NCBI RefSeq assembly: GCF_028640845.1
Contig: NC_080546.1
Span: 85,174,757 to 85,238,756 of the forward strand
Length of the DNA stretch: 64,000 nucleotides
Direction: 5' to 3'
Source: Ahaetulla prasina
Taxonomy: Eukaryota; Chordata; Lepidosauria; Squamata; Colubridae
Positions 12,481-22,905 of the stretch are shown here, piece by piece. The notes beneath the pieces are model-generated. The model saw nothing but the letters and a program-made list of their open reading frames with translations. It made no database searches and was not told the origin of the DNA. A program made the translations under genes and the position numbers. Numbering within the stretch: the stretch's first letter is position 1; each line of letters opens with the position of its first letter.

Positions 12481-12944
12481 AAGAGTGCTATCATGTCACC
12501 CTTAGTCTAGACCAGAATTCTGTGCATTTTAAGTTCTTAACTAGACTTTTCAAAGCATTAACATTATTCGTGTTACCAGGTCTTCAACTGAATGGAGATA
12601 ATTTTTCAAACCAGAAGAAAGGATCACAACACTGTTTATTAAGGGAATTTCTTCAGCGTAGCCAAGTAGTAGGACTCAACAACGAGTGAAGATGTAGGTT
12701 GATTGCTGAGAGGACCATTTATCTTGATCTGACAAACGTGACTTCTAGTCGAGCTTTCAAAATGATATTTTGAAAGGCAGCTAAGCTAACAATATTTCTG
12801 TGGGTGTTGCTGGTTACAACTTATTCACCTTGATCCATCTTACCATTTTATGAGTTACTCAAAATAGATCCTTGATTAAAGACCGGATGATCCATTAGAC
12901 TAAAGGTGATCAACACATATCACGACATCTAAGACAGGAAAGAT
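12481..12944. other. Unassigned sequence with a CR1 scrap
   Basis: The first about 25 bases (gagtgctatcatgtcaccc) match CR1. The remainder is not recognised. Confidence 0.5.
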
Positions 12945-13044
12945 AGAAATAATTCTCCCCCCCCCCACATGGGAATAGCAAAAAAATTATATATCCTAGC
13001 CAAATTAGCAAATTAAATCGATATCTCTCTCTATCTCTCTCACG

Positions 13045-13378
13045 GTTGCTGGAACTGGGTATGTCTAGTTTAATGAAAAGAAGGATTAGTGTCACATGAT
13101 AGCAGTGTTCCGGTATCTCAGAGGCTGCCACAAAGAGGAGGGAGTCAAGCTATTCTCCAAAGCACCTGAGGGTAGAACAAGAAGCAATGGGTGGAAACTA
13201 ATCAAGGAGACAAGCAATTTAGAACTTTCCTGACAGTTAGAAAAATTAATCAGTGGAACAAGTTGTAAAGAAGTTGTAAATGCTCCAACAATGGAAGTTT
13301 TTAAGAAGAGTTTCAAAAATGGTTTAGGGTTCCATGCCTAAGCAGGGAGCTGGACTAGAAGATCTCCAAGGTCCTTTC
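13045..13378 (+). mobile_element. CR1 LINE 3' end
   Basis: Plus-strand CR1 running from the GTTGCTGGAACTGGGTATG region through the FSKAPEGRTRSNGWKL-type coding tail to TCCAAGGTCCTTTCCA. A simple TC run (13023-13042) precedes it. Frames are broken. Confidence 0.85.
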
Positions 13379-13452
13379 CAATTCTATTCTATTCTATTCT
13401 ATTCTATTCTATTCTATTCTATTCTATTCTATTCTATTCTATTCTATTCTAC
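13379..13452 (+). repeat. (ATTCT)n CR1 tail
   Basis: About 14 ATTCT units begin exactly where CR1 ends. The same pentamer therefore grows from classic CR1 as well as from the L3-like family. Confidence 0.95.
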
Positions 13453-13612
13453 AGTTCAAATCTCACCAGGCTCAAGGTTGACTCATCCTTCCATTCTTCC
13501 GAGGTGGGTAAAATGAGGACCCAGATTGTTGGGGGCAATATGCTGACTCTGTAAACTGCTTAGAGAGGGCTGTAAAGCACTGTAAAGTGGTATATAAGTC
13601 TAAGTGCTATTG
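13453..13612 (+). mobile_element. tRNA-derived SINE, truncated
   Basis: Retains the box-B-like AGTTCAAATCTCACC, the shared core AAAATGAGGACCCAGATTG, and an end GTGGTATATAAGTCTAAGTGCTATTG. Related ends lie at 55535-55681 (minus) and 63746-63870 (plus). The 5' half is lost at the microsatellite. Confidence 0.75.
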
Positions 13613-14389
13613 CTATTCTATTCTGTATTGCACGTCTAACCTAGGATTTTTTACTCACAGTTGTTATCAGTATGAACATAGCTTAATTTCATTATAGAAA
13701 CAAAATACAGAAAACTTAATTATCTCCTGACGAATTCACCACCAGTTGTAATATTTTCATCTGGTTTTGTTTTTTGCCTTTATTTATTTTTAATGTGCTT
13801 TTCTTTGCAATTCTGATTAGGGACCGTAGTAAAATATTCATATTCACCTAATCTATCTTAGCTCCCAGTTAGCGTTAGTTAGTCATTAACATTGAGCTGA
13901 AAAAGACACTCATCCATATTTTTATTGAGAAATTATTTTCGCTAAAAGTCGCCCTTGGTGACTCGTTCTAAGTGCTCTCCTCTACTGCTGTCTCCAAGTT
14001 TTTCTTCTTTCAGCTTTTTGTTTTATTTTCTCTTTTAACCTGAGTTGTTAGTGATTTGAATTATGGGAGTTCCAATGTCACAACAGAAGGGGAAATTAAA
14101 AATCATATCATGTCTTAAGCCAGCATCCAATTTTGCCCATTAAAATTCTGGTGGAAGGTTGTATTATCTCGACAGAAACTTGATATAAATAGCAAATTTC
14201 TTAGTGTCAATCCCTGAACTGTAGATAGTACTAAAAATTTAGTTTTACGATGACTTTTATGATAGACATTAAGCAGGGCACTATGGTCTAAGTGAATCAA
14301 TTGCTCATACCTCCGAATCCAGCTTATTCAATGGGCATTTTTGTTGTTGTTGTTGTTGTTTGGCTGGAAAATGGAAAATAACCACAAAA
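13613..14389. other. Unassigned sequence
   Basis: No family recognised. A GTT run lies at 14341-14360 and there is no frame above 61 codons. Confidence 0.5.
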
Positions 14390-15046
14390 TATGATCCTTT
14401 GATCCAGGATGCTGCAACTGGTTGTAAATACAAGGAGATTGTCAAGGGCCAAAATCAGGGATAGGCTGCTGGGAGTTCGCAGGGGTTTGGGAGAACCTCT
14501 AGCTAAGAATCTATGCCGTTCGGAGAATCCCCAAATCCGACTCCTGGCTGGCCATGCTCACCCTGCCCCACCCGAGTCCCTACATGGCCCATTTTGGATG
14601 CAGGTAAGTGCAGAGCATGTTCGGAGGCTTGGAGACAGTGAAAAACGGGCCTATTAAAAATTCGGGAAGGCTGGAAATGGGCCCATTTCCGGCCTTCAGA
14701 GAGCCTCCGGAGACTGGGGAGGTCGTTTTCGCCCTCCCAGAGGCTTAGGGAAAGCCTCCAGAGCCTCTGGGAGGGCAAAAATGCCCCCCCATTCGCTGTG
14801 GTGCAGGAGGCTGACCTGGGTGGGCGTGGCCCACCATGGCCACGCCCACCCAGCAATCAGGCAGAGAACCCCTTGCTAAAATTTTTGCAGCCCATCCCTG
14901 GCTAAAATGTGATCCCATGACCATTGAATGGTGAGACAGACATCGTTTTGAGGATGATTCAAAAGTAACTTTTTTTTTTTGAGTCCATTATAACTTCAGT
15001 CAGCCATAAAACAACCTGTCATAAGTCAAGGACTATCCATGAATGG
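14390..15046 (+). repeat. Interspersed repeat R (GTAAGTCAAGGACTACC type), interrupted
   Basis: Its pieces 14390-14455 and 14901-15046 carry GATGCTGCAACTGGTTGTAA, GATCCCATGACC and CATAAGTCAAGGACTATCC. The same repeat occurs in three pieces at 24200-26672. A MITE splits it. Class unknown; it could be an old non-autonomous DNA element. Confidence 0.7.
14456..14900. mobile_element. hAT-like MITE, CAGGGATAGGC variant
   Basis: Ends CAGGGATAGGCTGC and GCAGCCCATCCCTG lie between gccaaaat (14448-14455) and gctaaaat (14901-14908), an 8-bp duplication with one mismatch. It contains the family phrase GGGTGGGCGTGGCCCACC. No coding capacity. Confidence 0.85.
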
Positions 15047-15579
15047 TTAAAAATATGAATTTTAATCAAAGTATGTTGCAGCCTCGTTTTTATTTTCCCC
15101 TTCTCATAATTAATTCAACAAAAGTAAGCTTAAGAGTAGTTTTGGCATCATATTTGTTTTAAAATTTGTTTTGGGTTAGTTAGGTCCAGAGGTGGTATTC
15201 AGCCAGTTCGCACAGGTTTGCACGAACCGTTGGTGGAAATTTGGCCAAGGTCGCCAAACTAGTAGCGATGGCTGGCTGGCCACAACCCCAAACCGGTCCC
15301 CCGTTTACTGCTTGCTCACCCTGCCTGCCATGTTCATCACCACCATGTTCTTTGCGCATGTGCATCCCACTGCCTTGCAAGTCCATTGGGATGCACATGC
15401 ATGAAGAACATGGCACCGACAGCAGCAGCTTTTTCTGTGACCTCAGGTACTTTTCAGTGGCCTGCAGAAGCTTCTTTGCCAGCCGCTTTCCAACAGCGGT
15501 GGCTGGCTGGGGGCCACCAAAAACTCTGGTCATCTTGCCTTCTGGAATCTGCACCAGCCGCCGTGGAAGGTAAGCAGCC

Positions 15580-16124
15580 TGTTGTGTCTGCGCCCCCCGA
15601 GCCGGCCTTGCTGCTAGACTTGGAGATGGGCCTGCTGCCAGAAAGTGACTTGGACAGTGAGGGGGAAGGGCCATCAGGACTCACCTCGGGAGCACCGGCT
15701 TCCCTGGCTCAGCTCTAGGAGCCAGAAACAGGCCAGGTGGAAGAGATAATGAGGCCTCCATCCCCTGATTCTTCCCCCACCCCAGGCCACGCCTGCAGAC
15801 CCAGCTGACGGCAATCAGGCTTGGTTGAACCCTAGGTTTTGTAGGCAGGAGAGGAGGGAACAACAGAAGCAAGGGTGGGGCAGGCCTAGGAAGGGCTGAG
15901 TCATGGAGCCACACCCCATAGGATATAAAAGGCAGCAAGAGCTGCTGTGTCTCTTTGTAACAGGCAAATCCACTGATTAAGAGCTGAAGTTTGTTTCTGG
16001 GTGACTCACCAGCATCGTGGAAGATAACAAAGGCTCTTGGCAGACACTGGCTATTCTGCTGCCAGAGCTGATAGTGCCGGCTAATTAAGCCATCACTCTG
16101 ACGGAGGTGAGAGAAGACAGAACA
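15580..16124 (+). mobile_element. Solo LTR, group C
   Basis: Begins TGTTGTGTCTG and ends GACAGAACA, flanked by cagcc and aagcc (one mismatch). GAGCCACACCCCATAGGATATAAAAGG at 15907-15932 supplies the U3 signature and TATA box. It is 545 bp and lies within a MITE. Confidence 0.85.
15581..15718 (+). pseudogene. LTR-embedded open frame, broken
   Basis: Opens at LTR base 2 (VVSAPPEPALLL), has an acidic serine-rich stretch (ESDLDSEGEG), then stops after 45 codons. After a shift the homologous end reappears at about 15822-15899, with the basic tail ending GWGRPRKG and a stop just before the TATA region. Confidence 0.5.
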
Positions 16125-16412
16125 AAGCCCAAACAAAGGGGCAGTGGTGGGGGAGGAAGCAGGGCTAGGGCCGGGGCTGCTAAAGGAGGGGAAACGGGGG
16201 TGACTGGTGAAGGGAGAGCTAGATAGGTGGAAATTCCAAAAATTTTCCTACCTTTTCTTGTGAGCATGGCTAGGTGGAGGGGGGGTCATGTGACTGAGTG
16301 GTCATGGGCATGAGTGACATCAAGTTGGCCACACCCACTCAGTCACATGCCCCCCCTTGCCCCACCCACCGAACTGGTAGCAAAAATTTTGAAACCCACC
16401 ACTGGTTAGGTC

Positions 16413-17019
16413 CAAGGGCGAACACTTCCTGGAGAATGCCAAAATGCAGTAGGTTTTATTACTGGTTTCTCTGTAATTTTTGCAGCCATAATGAAGCCCC
16501 TTACTCAGATAAATAAACCAAAATGTAAGATGAAATCACCCTGCAGAAGTACTTATTTACATGTTCATTCCTAGCCAACAATAATCTTTTTGCAGGAATG
16601 AAATAATTTAAGTGAATACATGAAGTCTCTTTTTCATGTTACAATGCTGTGTGTGTGCTGAAATATTTCGATAATTAGACTTCTGAGGAGTGATTTCCCA
16701 AAATTACGAGCTCCATTACCATTTTATGTCCAGTTTAATTTACTTCTTGAATTAGTAGTCCACATTATTGTCATCCGTTTAAAAAAAAAATGTTGAGACA
16801 GAAATACGAACAACTCATTTGTTATAAACAGTGAAAGAGTTTTGATAAGCAAAATTACTGAAGCAATCCCAATAGTTTTATTGACTTAATCAACTTAGTC
16901 AACTTGTTTTATTACTCATTTGAGGTGGGTGCTGGGGAACACACGCTGGGATGTTAGTTCATTGTTGCCAAATTAAAAATGATAATTCTCATGCATAAAA
17001 TAATGGCATGGACTAATGG
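16413..17019. other. Unassigned sequence
   Basis: AT-rich, no recognised repeat. An A run lies at 16780-16789. Confidence 0.5.
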
Positions 17020-17079
17020 CCAATCTTGTGCGCTGGCATTTTCGGGTCTTTTCCCGTGTAAGCTTGAGAGTATCTTGGC

Positions 17080-17113
17080 GACGTTTCGACGAGGTCTCAC
17101 TCATCATCTTCAG
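17080..17113 (-). ncRNA. Hammerhead-ribozyme-like motif (intact core)
   Basis: Read on the minus strand: CTGAAGA, one T, a six-base strand GATGAG, loop TGAGAC, complementary strand CTCGTC (one G-U pair), then GAAACGTC. CTGAAGA and GAAA correspond to the conserved hammerhead core, and GTC is the usual cleavage triplet. The closing ACGT is self-complementary, so stem III could form only between two molecules, as described for small hammerheads of Penelope-like elements. The extra base before stem II is a deviation. Activity is untested. Confidence 0.55.
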
Positions 17114-17267
17114 GCTGGTGTCTTCGGCTTCGTGCTTCTCGAGCAAAAAGCTTTTTGCTTGAGAAGCACGCCGAAAGCAGCAGCCTGAAGATGATGAGTT
17201 CAAACCCCACTAGCAGTTAAAAGGAAGAAATAGCTGCAATCACACATTGCCCATGAAAACTATGAAA

Positions 17268-17283
17268 CAAATATATATATATC

Positions 17284-17352
<69 letters not shown>

Positions 17353-17400
17353 GTATGTATATATATTTATGTATATATATATAGGTATGTAGGTAGGTAG
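17268..17400. repeat. (TA)n, (TATG)n and (GGTA)n simple repeats
   Basis: A TA run of about 25 units (17289-17340), flanked by TATG and GGTA/TAGG steps. It separates two Penelope-like units. Confidence 0.95.
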
Positions 17401-17454
17401 GTAGGTTTTTGGTTATTCGGGTTTTCTCCCTCGTAAAATTGGAAGTGTCTTGGT

Positions 17455-17488
17455 GACGTTTCGATGAAATCCCATTCCTCATCTTCAG
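17455..17488 (-). ncRNA. Hammerhead-ribozyme-like motif
   Basis: Same 34-base design as 17080-17113: CTGAAGA, T, strand GAGGAA, loop TGGGAT, strand TTCATC, then GAAACGTC. One mismatch in stem II. Loop and stem sequences differ from the first copy while the core is unchanged, which is the pattern expected from structural constraint or from two subfamilies. Confidence 0.5.
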
Positions 17489-17651
17489 GCTGGTGTCTTG
17501 ACCGTGCTTCTCGAGCAAAAGCTTTTGCTTGAGAAGCACGAAAGCAGCAGCCTGAAGATGATGAGTGAGACCTCGCCGCCAAGATACTCTCAAGCTACAG
17601 GAAAAGACCCGAATGCCAAGACCTACATACCTATACCCATGAAAACTATGA

Positions 17652-17716
<65 letters not shown>

Positions 17717-17906
17717 ATATATTTATGTATATATATATATGTATGTATGTATGTCTTGGCATTTTCAGGTCTTTTCCTGTGTAAGGTTGAGAGTATCTTG
17801 GCGGCGTTTGACGAGGTCTCACTCATCATCTTCAGGCTGGTGTCTTGACCGTGCTTCTCGAGCAAAAAGCTTTTTGCTTGAAAAGCACGAAGCCGAAAGC
17901 AGCAGC

Positions 17907-17940
17907 CTGAAGATGATGAGTGAGACCTCGTCGAAAAACC
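17907..17940 (+). ncRNA. Degenerate hammerhead-like motif
   Basis: CTGAAGAT, GATGAG, TGAGAC and CTCGTC are all present, but the 3' core reads GAAAAACC instead of GAAACGTC, so the cleavage triplet is lost. Other dead copies are at 17552 (plus, 3' core deleted) and about 17800-17835 (minus, core G lost). Confidence 0.45.
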
Positions 17941-18026
17941 CCCCATCCAATCAGAGCACAGCCAAGCTCCCACCCAATCAGTTCAAACCCCCACTAGCAG
18001 TTAAAAAGGAAGAAACAGCTGCAATC

Positions 18027-18082
18027 ACAAGATATTTCCCCATAAATGTGCTATTGTAGACACACAGCAGAAGTGTTCAGCT
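18027..18082. repeat. 56-bp exact local duplication, copy 1
   Basis: Identical over 56 bases to 19132-19187, with sequence divergence beginning abruptly at both edges. It lies between a Penelope-like unit and a TG/TATG simple repeat. Confidence 0.95.
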
Positions 18083-18105
18083 GTGTGTGTGTATATGTAT
18101 GTATG

Positions 18106-18136
<31 letters not shown>

Positions 18137-18238
18137 GTATGTATATATATTTATGTATATATATATAGGTATGTAGGTAGGTAGGTAGGTTTTTGGTTAT
18201 TCGGGTTTTCTCCCTCGTAAAATTGGAAGTGTCTTGGT

Positions 18239-18272
18239 GACGTTTCGACGAAATCCCATTTGTCATCTTCAG
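18239..18272 (-). ncRNA. Hammerhead-ribozyme-like motif
   Basis: Minus strand: CTGAAGA, T, strand GACAAA, loop TGGGAT, strand TTCGTC, then GAAACGTC. One mismatch in stem II, full core. It lies in the unit at 18163-18335, a near-duplicate of 17384-17490. Confidence 0.5.
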
Positions 18273-18335
18273 GCTGGGTGTTTACAGCTTCATGCTTCTA
18301 GGAGAAATGTGTGATCGCAGCTGTTTCTTCCTTTT

Positions 18336-18712
18336 AACCCAATAGTCATAGGGTACAAATAAGCAATCAGGAAACAATCAATATCAGTATAGATCGTAAG
18401 GATACAAGCAACAAAGTTACAGTCATGCAGTCATAAGTGGAAGGAGATGGGTGATGGGAACGATGAGAAGATTAATATTAGTGCAGATTTAGTCAATAGT
18501 TTGACAGTGTTGAGGGAATTATTTGTTTAGCAGAGTGATGGTGTTCGGGAAAAAAACTGTTCTTGTGCCTAGTTGTTCTGGTGTGCAGTGTTCTATAGTG
18601 TCGTTTTGAGGGTAGGAGTTGAAACAGTTTATGTCTTGGATGTGAGGGTCTGTAAATATTTTCACAGACCTCTTTTTGACTCGTGCAGTATACAGGTCCT
18701 CAATGGAAGGCA
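18336..18712 (-). mobile_element. L3-like LINE internal 3' fragment
   Basis: Collinear with 40130-40505 (minus), but its own 3' terminus and tail are missing. It joins a Penelope-like unit on the left and a CR1 end on the right. Confidence 0.8.
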
Positions 18713-18862
18713 GTGAGTGCTTCATCACTGGAGGCTTTCAAAAAAAGATTGGCCAACCATTTATCTGAACTGATATAAGGTCTCCTACTTGAACACAATG
18801 TTTGGACTAGAAGGCCTCCAAAGTTACCATCTAACTCTGCTTGTTTTCTTCTGTTATTCTGT
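18713..18862 (+). mobile_element. CR1 LINE 3' end
   Basis: Plus-strand CR1 tail (AGGCTTTCAAAAAAAGATTGG... CTAGAAGGCCTCC... TTCTGTTATTCTG). It abuts the reverse-strand LINE piece inside a shared GGAAGGCAGTGA stretch. Confidence 0.8.
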
Positions 18863-19754
18863 TATAAACCGGTTGGGAAAACAACATTTTGCTTTCGCAT
18901 ATAAATGTCTTTGCATAAGTAGCTTTATGCCGCTTCTAGTCAGGGCTCTGTTCATAGATAGAATATTCATCCAGTGTGGATGAAAACTTGAACGAAATCT
19001 GGGACGTAATATCAAACTTCGTGAGTTTGTTTGCATGGATTCCCTTAACATCTTTATTACATCCAGTGTTCCACCTGTTTAAGATCTATAACACGAAGTC
19101 CGGTTCTCAGGAATAGCTTTATCTGCTTTTGACAAGATATTTCCCCATAAATGTGCTATTGTAGACACACAGCAGAAGTGTTCAGCTATGTAGCGTTTCT
19201 TTTCCTTCCATATAAATGCACGGATGGATGCCCGAGGCAATGTCAGTGCAGGTTCTACAGACTTCAAAGACTCTATGAACAAGATTTGCTCCATTTTTTT
19301 CTCCCCTCTATCTGGATTTGGCCTATGCTTGGGGAGCAATTAAAATTAAATAGTTGCTGAACTGCTAAAAGTATAGATTGGCCGCTATGGGCCTAAGCTG
19401 ACTCAAAAGTCCCCTGTCTAATCCTTACCTTCTTGTTGGGGAAGAAAGAAATCCAATAAAAACAGAATCAATTTTAAAATATTAAGTAGGGGAAAGTGCA
19501 GAAGCCTTAAATGCTAGAGGTTAGGAACTAAAATGCAACGAGGGAAGACAATGGCATGTATTGGAAGATGGCTTTAGAATATTTTGCAGAGCTCTTCCTC
19601 CCTGCAATTGGCCTAAACTCTGATCATCGATCAAGTGGGTTCCTGGTGTTTTTTGTTTTTTGTTTCCTTCTTAAATCCCCTGTCTTTCATAGGCCGGAAA
19701 CCAAATCGCAAAGATTAGAGGTGGGAATGTTTGCATTTCAGTTAGTGTAGTTGT
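18863..19754. other. Unassigned sequence
   Basis: About 0.9 kb, not repeat-like apart from copy 2 of the 56-bp duplication (19132-19187), which seems native here because flanking sequence is continuous and unique. Confidence 0.5.
19132..19187. repeat. 56-bp exact local duplication, copy 2
   Basis: Partner of 18027-18082, in the same orientation, 1,105 bases downstream. Confidence 0.95.
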
Positions 19755-20432
19755 ATACAAGGATAATTAAAACTGCAGAAAAAACAGTGGCTACCAACCT
19801 GCCTTCCATTGAGGACCTGTATACTGCAGGAGTCAAAAAGAGGGCTGTGAAAATATCTACAGACCCCTCACATCCTGGGCACAAACTGTTTCAACTGCTA
19901 TCCTCAAAACGACACTACAGAGCACTGCACACCAGAACAATTAGACACAAGAACAGTTTCTTCCAGAATGCCATCATTCTGCTAAACAAATAATTCCCTC
20001 AACACTGTCAAACCAGTGTTGGGATTCAAGTGATTTAACAACCGGTTCTCTGCTCTAATATTTTCTCCCAAAAACCAGTTTGCCAAACTGCTCAGAAAGT
20101 TAACAACCGGTTCTCCGGAAGTGGTGCGAACTGGCTGAATCCCACCACTCTGTCAAACTGTTTACTAAGTCTGCACTACTATTAATCTTCTCATTGTTCC
20201 CATCACCCATCTCCTCCCTTTTATGACTGTATGACTGTAACTTTGTTGCTTGTATCCTTACGATTTATATTGATATTGATTGTTTCCTGATTGCTTATTT
20301 GTACCCTATGACTATCATTAAGTGTGGTACCTTAGAATTCTTGATGAAGGTATCTTTTCTTTTATGTACATTGAGAGCATATGCACCAAGACAAATTCCT
20401 TATGTGTGCAAACACACTTGGCCAATAAAAAA
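19755..20432 (+). mobile_element. L3-like LINE 3' part, interrupted by a MITE
   Basis: The coding tail (19751-19993, NLPSIEDLYTAGVKKRAVKI) is open for 80 codons. The 3' UTR then resumes after the MITE at 20014-20150 and ends CACACTTGGCCAATAAAA. Confidence 0.85.
20014..20150. mobile_element. hAT-like MITE, GGTGGGATTCA family, 137 bp
   Basis: Starts CAGTGTTGGGATTC, ends GAATCCCACCACTC, with exact TGTCAAAC duplications at 20006-20013 and 20151-20158. It inserted in the 3' UTR of a LINE, so it is younger than that LINE. Confidence 0.95.
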
Positions 20433-20478
20433 AATTCTCTTCTCTTTTCTTCTCTTCTCTTCTCTTCTTTTCTCTTCT
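20433..20478 (+). repeat. (TTCTC)n LINE tail
   Basis: Pentamer tail of the preceding LINE in which ATTCT is replaced by TTCTC, with a few TTTTC errors. Confidence 0.9.
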
Positions 20479-20698
20479 ATATTGGTTCGGTAGTTAAAAT
20501 TGGGTAAAAGGCCAATTAGTCAATCTTACAATAAATAGTATACCAAGATGTTCTCATTCACCCTTTCATACACTCATATGCCCAATCTCATATATGCATG
20601 TATGGTGTATACATATGCAGAGAGAGACATAAACACACTCTCAAACAGATGCACATACATTATCTATATATGTGTGTATATCTCCATATCTCCGTATC

Positions 20699-20732
20699 TC
20701 TACCTATAACTATCTATATCTATATCATCTGC

Positions 20733-20809
<77 letters not shown>

Positions 20810-20835
20810 ATCTATCTATCAATATATGATATCTA
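20699..20835. repeat. (CTAT)n microsatellite
   Basis: About 17 uninterrupted CTAT units (20744-20810) with CTGT edges, the reverse complement of the GATA/GACA type at the start of the window. Confidence 0.95.
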
Positions 20836-20840
20836 TTATC

Positions 20841-21161
20841 TGTGTTAAGGTAATGATTTAATAGGTGAACAGCTACTGTAAGGCTATAATCCTGAAATGA
20901 TGATTCAATGAGAATGAGTCAGCAGGGTTATTTAACTGCTATCACTTTAAGAGACTGAATACATAAGAGACGCCCTGTGAGGGCATCTCTCTCTCCATGC
21001 GTGCTTCCGTGCTATGGTTGATGATTGATTGCCTCATTTTGCCTAGTATGTGTATATATATATACCTTATAGATAAACCACTATTTGAAAGACAAACCCT
21101 GTTTACTGTATTTTGCTCCTGAGTTGTCTCAAAATTGTCACACTGTGCACACTCTGACAGT
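20841..21161 (+). mobile_element. Possible short solo LTR within a microsatellite
   Basis: A 320-bp segment starting TGTGTTAAGG and ending CTCTGACA interrupts an otherwise continuous CTAT tract (20699-20835 and 21162 on). TG...CA ends and a TATA-like stretch at about 21052-21066 suggest an LTR. No clear target duplication can be read because both flanks are simple repeat. Confidence 0.35.
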
Positions 21162-21335
21162 CTATCTATCTGTCTATCTGTCTATATCTATCTATCTATA
21201 GATAGATCTATAATCTACGATAGCTATTATCTGTCTATCTGTCTGTCTGTCTATCTGTCTGTCTGTCTGTCTATTATCTCTTATCTTATCTATCTATCTA
21301 TCTATTTATCTATCTAATTAACTATCATCTATCTT

Positions 21336-21386
<51 letters not shown>

Positions 21387-21475
21387 ATCTAATTAATTAT
21401 CATCTATCTATCTTCCTACTATCTATCCTCTCTCTCTCTCTCATTATCTATCTATCTATCATCTATCTATCTCTA

Positions 21476-21549
<74 letters not shown>

Positions 21550-21560
21550 ACATCTGTCTA
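21162..21560. repeat. (CTAT/CTGT)n compound microsatellite
   Basis: Runs of CTAT broken by CTGT blocks (21235-21274) and by the repeated phrase CTAATTAACTATCATCTATC / CTAATTAATTATCATCTATC (about 21314 and 21388), plus a TC run at 21430-21442. Confidence 0.95.
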
Positions 21561-22014
21561 TCTATTTATCCAAACATGATTGAGTTTGAATAGTTAAAGG
21601 TATGCCATCTTCTTATTAAGGGACAAATTAATTCTTATACATACTTCCTATACAAATCATAATTCGATATACTCTTCAAGTTCCAGCATTTTCTATGTTC
21701 TTAAACTCATCATATGCAAACGTATTGAAGAAAAACAAGTAAAGCAGAGTTTCTGAAAATAGCTTTCCAAAATAATGTGTGATTGTTGGCATCGTTTGTA
21801 TTCTCAATCACAAGTAGGAAAGACATTTCTTCCGTGCTATATCCATCCTATTTGCCTCTTTTTGGAGTACAGGCAGTCTCTGATCTCCTTCCAAAGATGA
21901 GTGGGTTTGAAAAATAACCTAATGATGCCATCTGAAAAAAAAAATGTTTGTGAATGTAGCAGAGTTGAGATGCTATCTTCTTAGCAAGTGACCCATTAAT
22001 TTCTGGCTGCTACT
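21561..22014. other. Unassigned sequence
   Basis: No repeat or coding feature recognised. Confidence 0.5.
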
Positions 22015-22140
22015 CAGTGGTGGGATTCAGCCAGTTCGCACCACTTCAGGAGAACCGGTTGTTAACTCTCTGAGCACTTTGGCAAACTGGTTGTTGGAAG
22101 AAATCATTCGGGCACACTTGGCCAATAAAAAAACTCTATC
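22015..22140. mobile_element. MITE fragment fused to a LINE tail
   Basis: 22015-22108 matches the left 95 bases of the GGTGGGATTCA MITE (compare 33778-33880). It then switches at GGGCA to the L3-like end CACACTTGGCCAATAAAAAAACTCTAT. The join leaves neither element complete. Confidence 0.75.
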
Positions 22141-22680
22141 TTCTGTACCAACCCTCCTGTATATTGCCTCTACATCATCCCATTGAGGTGTTGGTCCTTG
22201 TTCTTTTCTTCTTCTCAAGCGTGCTCACAAATATGATACATTCACATCTCCATGTGCAGAGACAGCAACTACGCTTGTTATCCACAAGACAATGTTATCC
22301 CTCAAGAGAGGCTGGAGGACGTTACTTAGCTAATGTTCATCCCTTTTCTGTCTCGATGCCACGATGGTTGATGAAAACATTCTTGATTCTGCTGCCTTGT
22401 CAGCTATGTCAGTTTTTTTTTTCCTTGCTGGGCTGTAATTCCCCGGGTGATGCTTTTATCATTTTCTGCTGATTATCCTGTCTTTGGAAATGTTTCCTTC
22501 TATCCTGGCTTCTGTTTCATAACAGTCTTAATCCTTGACTTATGCTTCATGGGTTTGACGAGTGAATTTGCCTTTTATTCTTTTCGCGGGATACGGATCC
22601 ATCACCTTAAGGACAACCTGACTTTTATTCTGGATGAGTGATGTAATTTGGACTGAGATCAACCACACAATCAGAATAGA
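22141..22680. other. Unassigned sequence
   Basis: A 102-codon plus-strand frame (22164-22472) has no recognisable domain. The rest is not repeat-like. Confidence 0.45.
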
Positions 22681-22905
22681 GCAGGTAGGGACCTTGGAGG
22701 TCTTCTAGTCCAGTCCCCTGCTCAAGCAGGAGACCCTATACCACTTCAGAGAAGGTGGCTGTCCAGTCTTTTCTTAAAAACCTCCAGTAATGAAGCATCC
22801 ACAACTTCTGAAGGCAACTTCTATTCCACATTCCATAATTGTCCTCACTGATAGGAAGCATCTCCTTAATTCCAGGTTGCTTCTCTCCTTGGTTAGTTTC
22901 CATCC

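Larger units (their letters stand above)
15187..16404. mobile_element. hAT-like MITE interrupted by an LTR
   Basis: Starts CAGAGGTGGTATTC, ends GAAACCCACCACTG, with exact GTTAGGTC duplications at 15179-15186 and 16405-16412. Removing the LTR (15580-16124) leaves about 670 bp. The family phrase gagtgacatcaagttggccac near the right end is also found at 47780-48510. Confidence 0.9.
17020..18335. mobile_element. Array of Penelope-like terminal units with (TA/TATG)n spacers
   Basis: Four or more related units, each an inverted pair around the palindrome GAGCAAAAAGCTTTTTGCTTG, are separated by TA/TATG arrays (17268-17385, 17658-17752, 18090-18165). The phrase CATGAAAACTATGAAACAAA precedes two of the TA arrays. 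About 95 bases at 17384-17480 recur almost identically at 18163-18260. No reverse transcriptase is present. Assignment to Penelope rests on the hammerhead-like motifs and the inverted, repeated terminal arrangement. Confidence 0.55.

Noticed and set aside
17080..17113. Assigning CTGATGA (the canonical core) to the ATGATGAG part of the motif
   Set aside because: That alignment puts A at the essential core C position; CTGAAGA seven bases earlier fits better and is shared by all copies.
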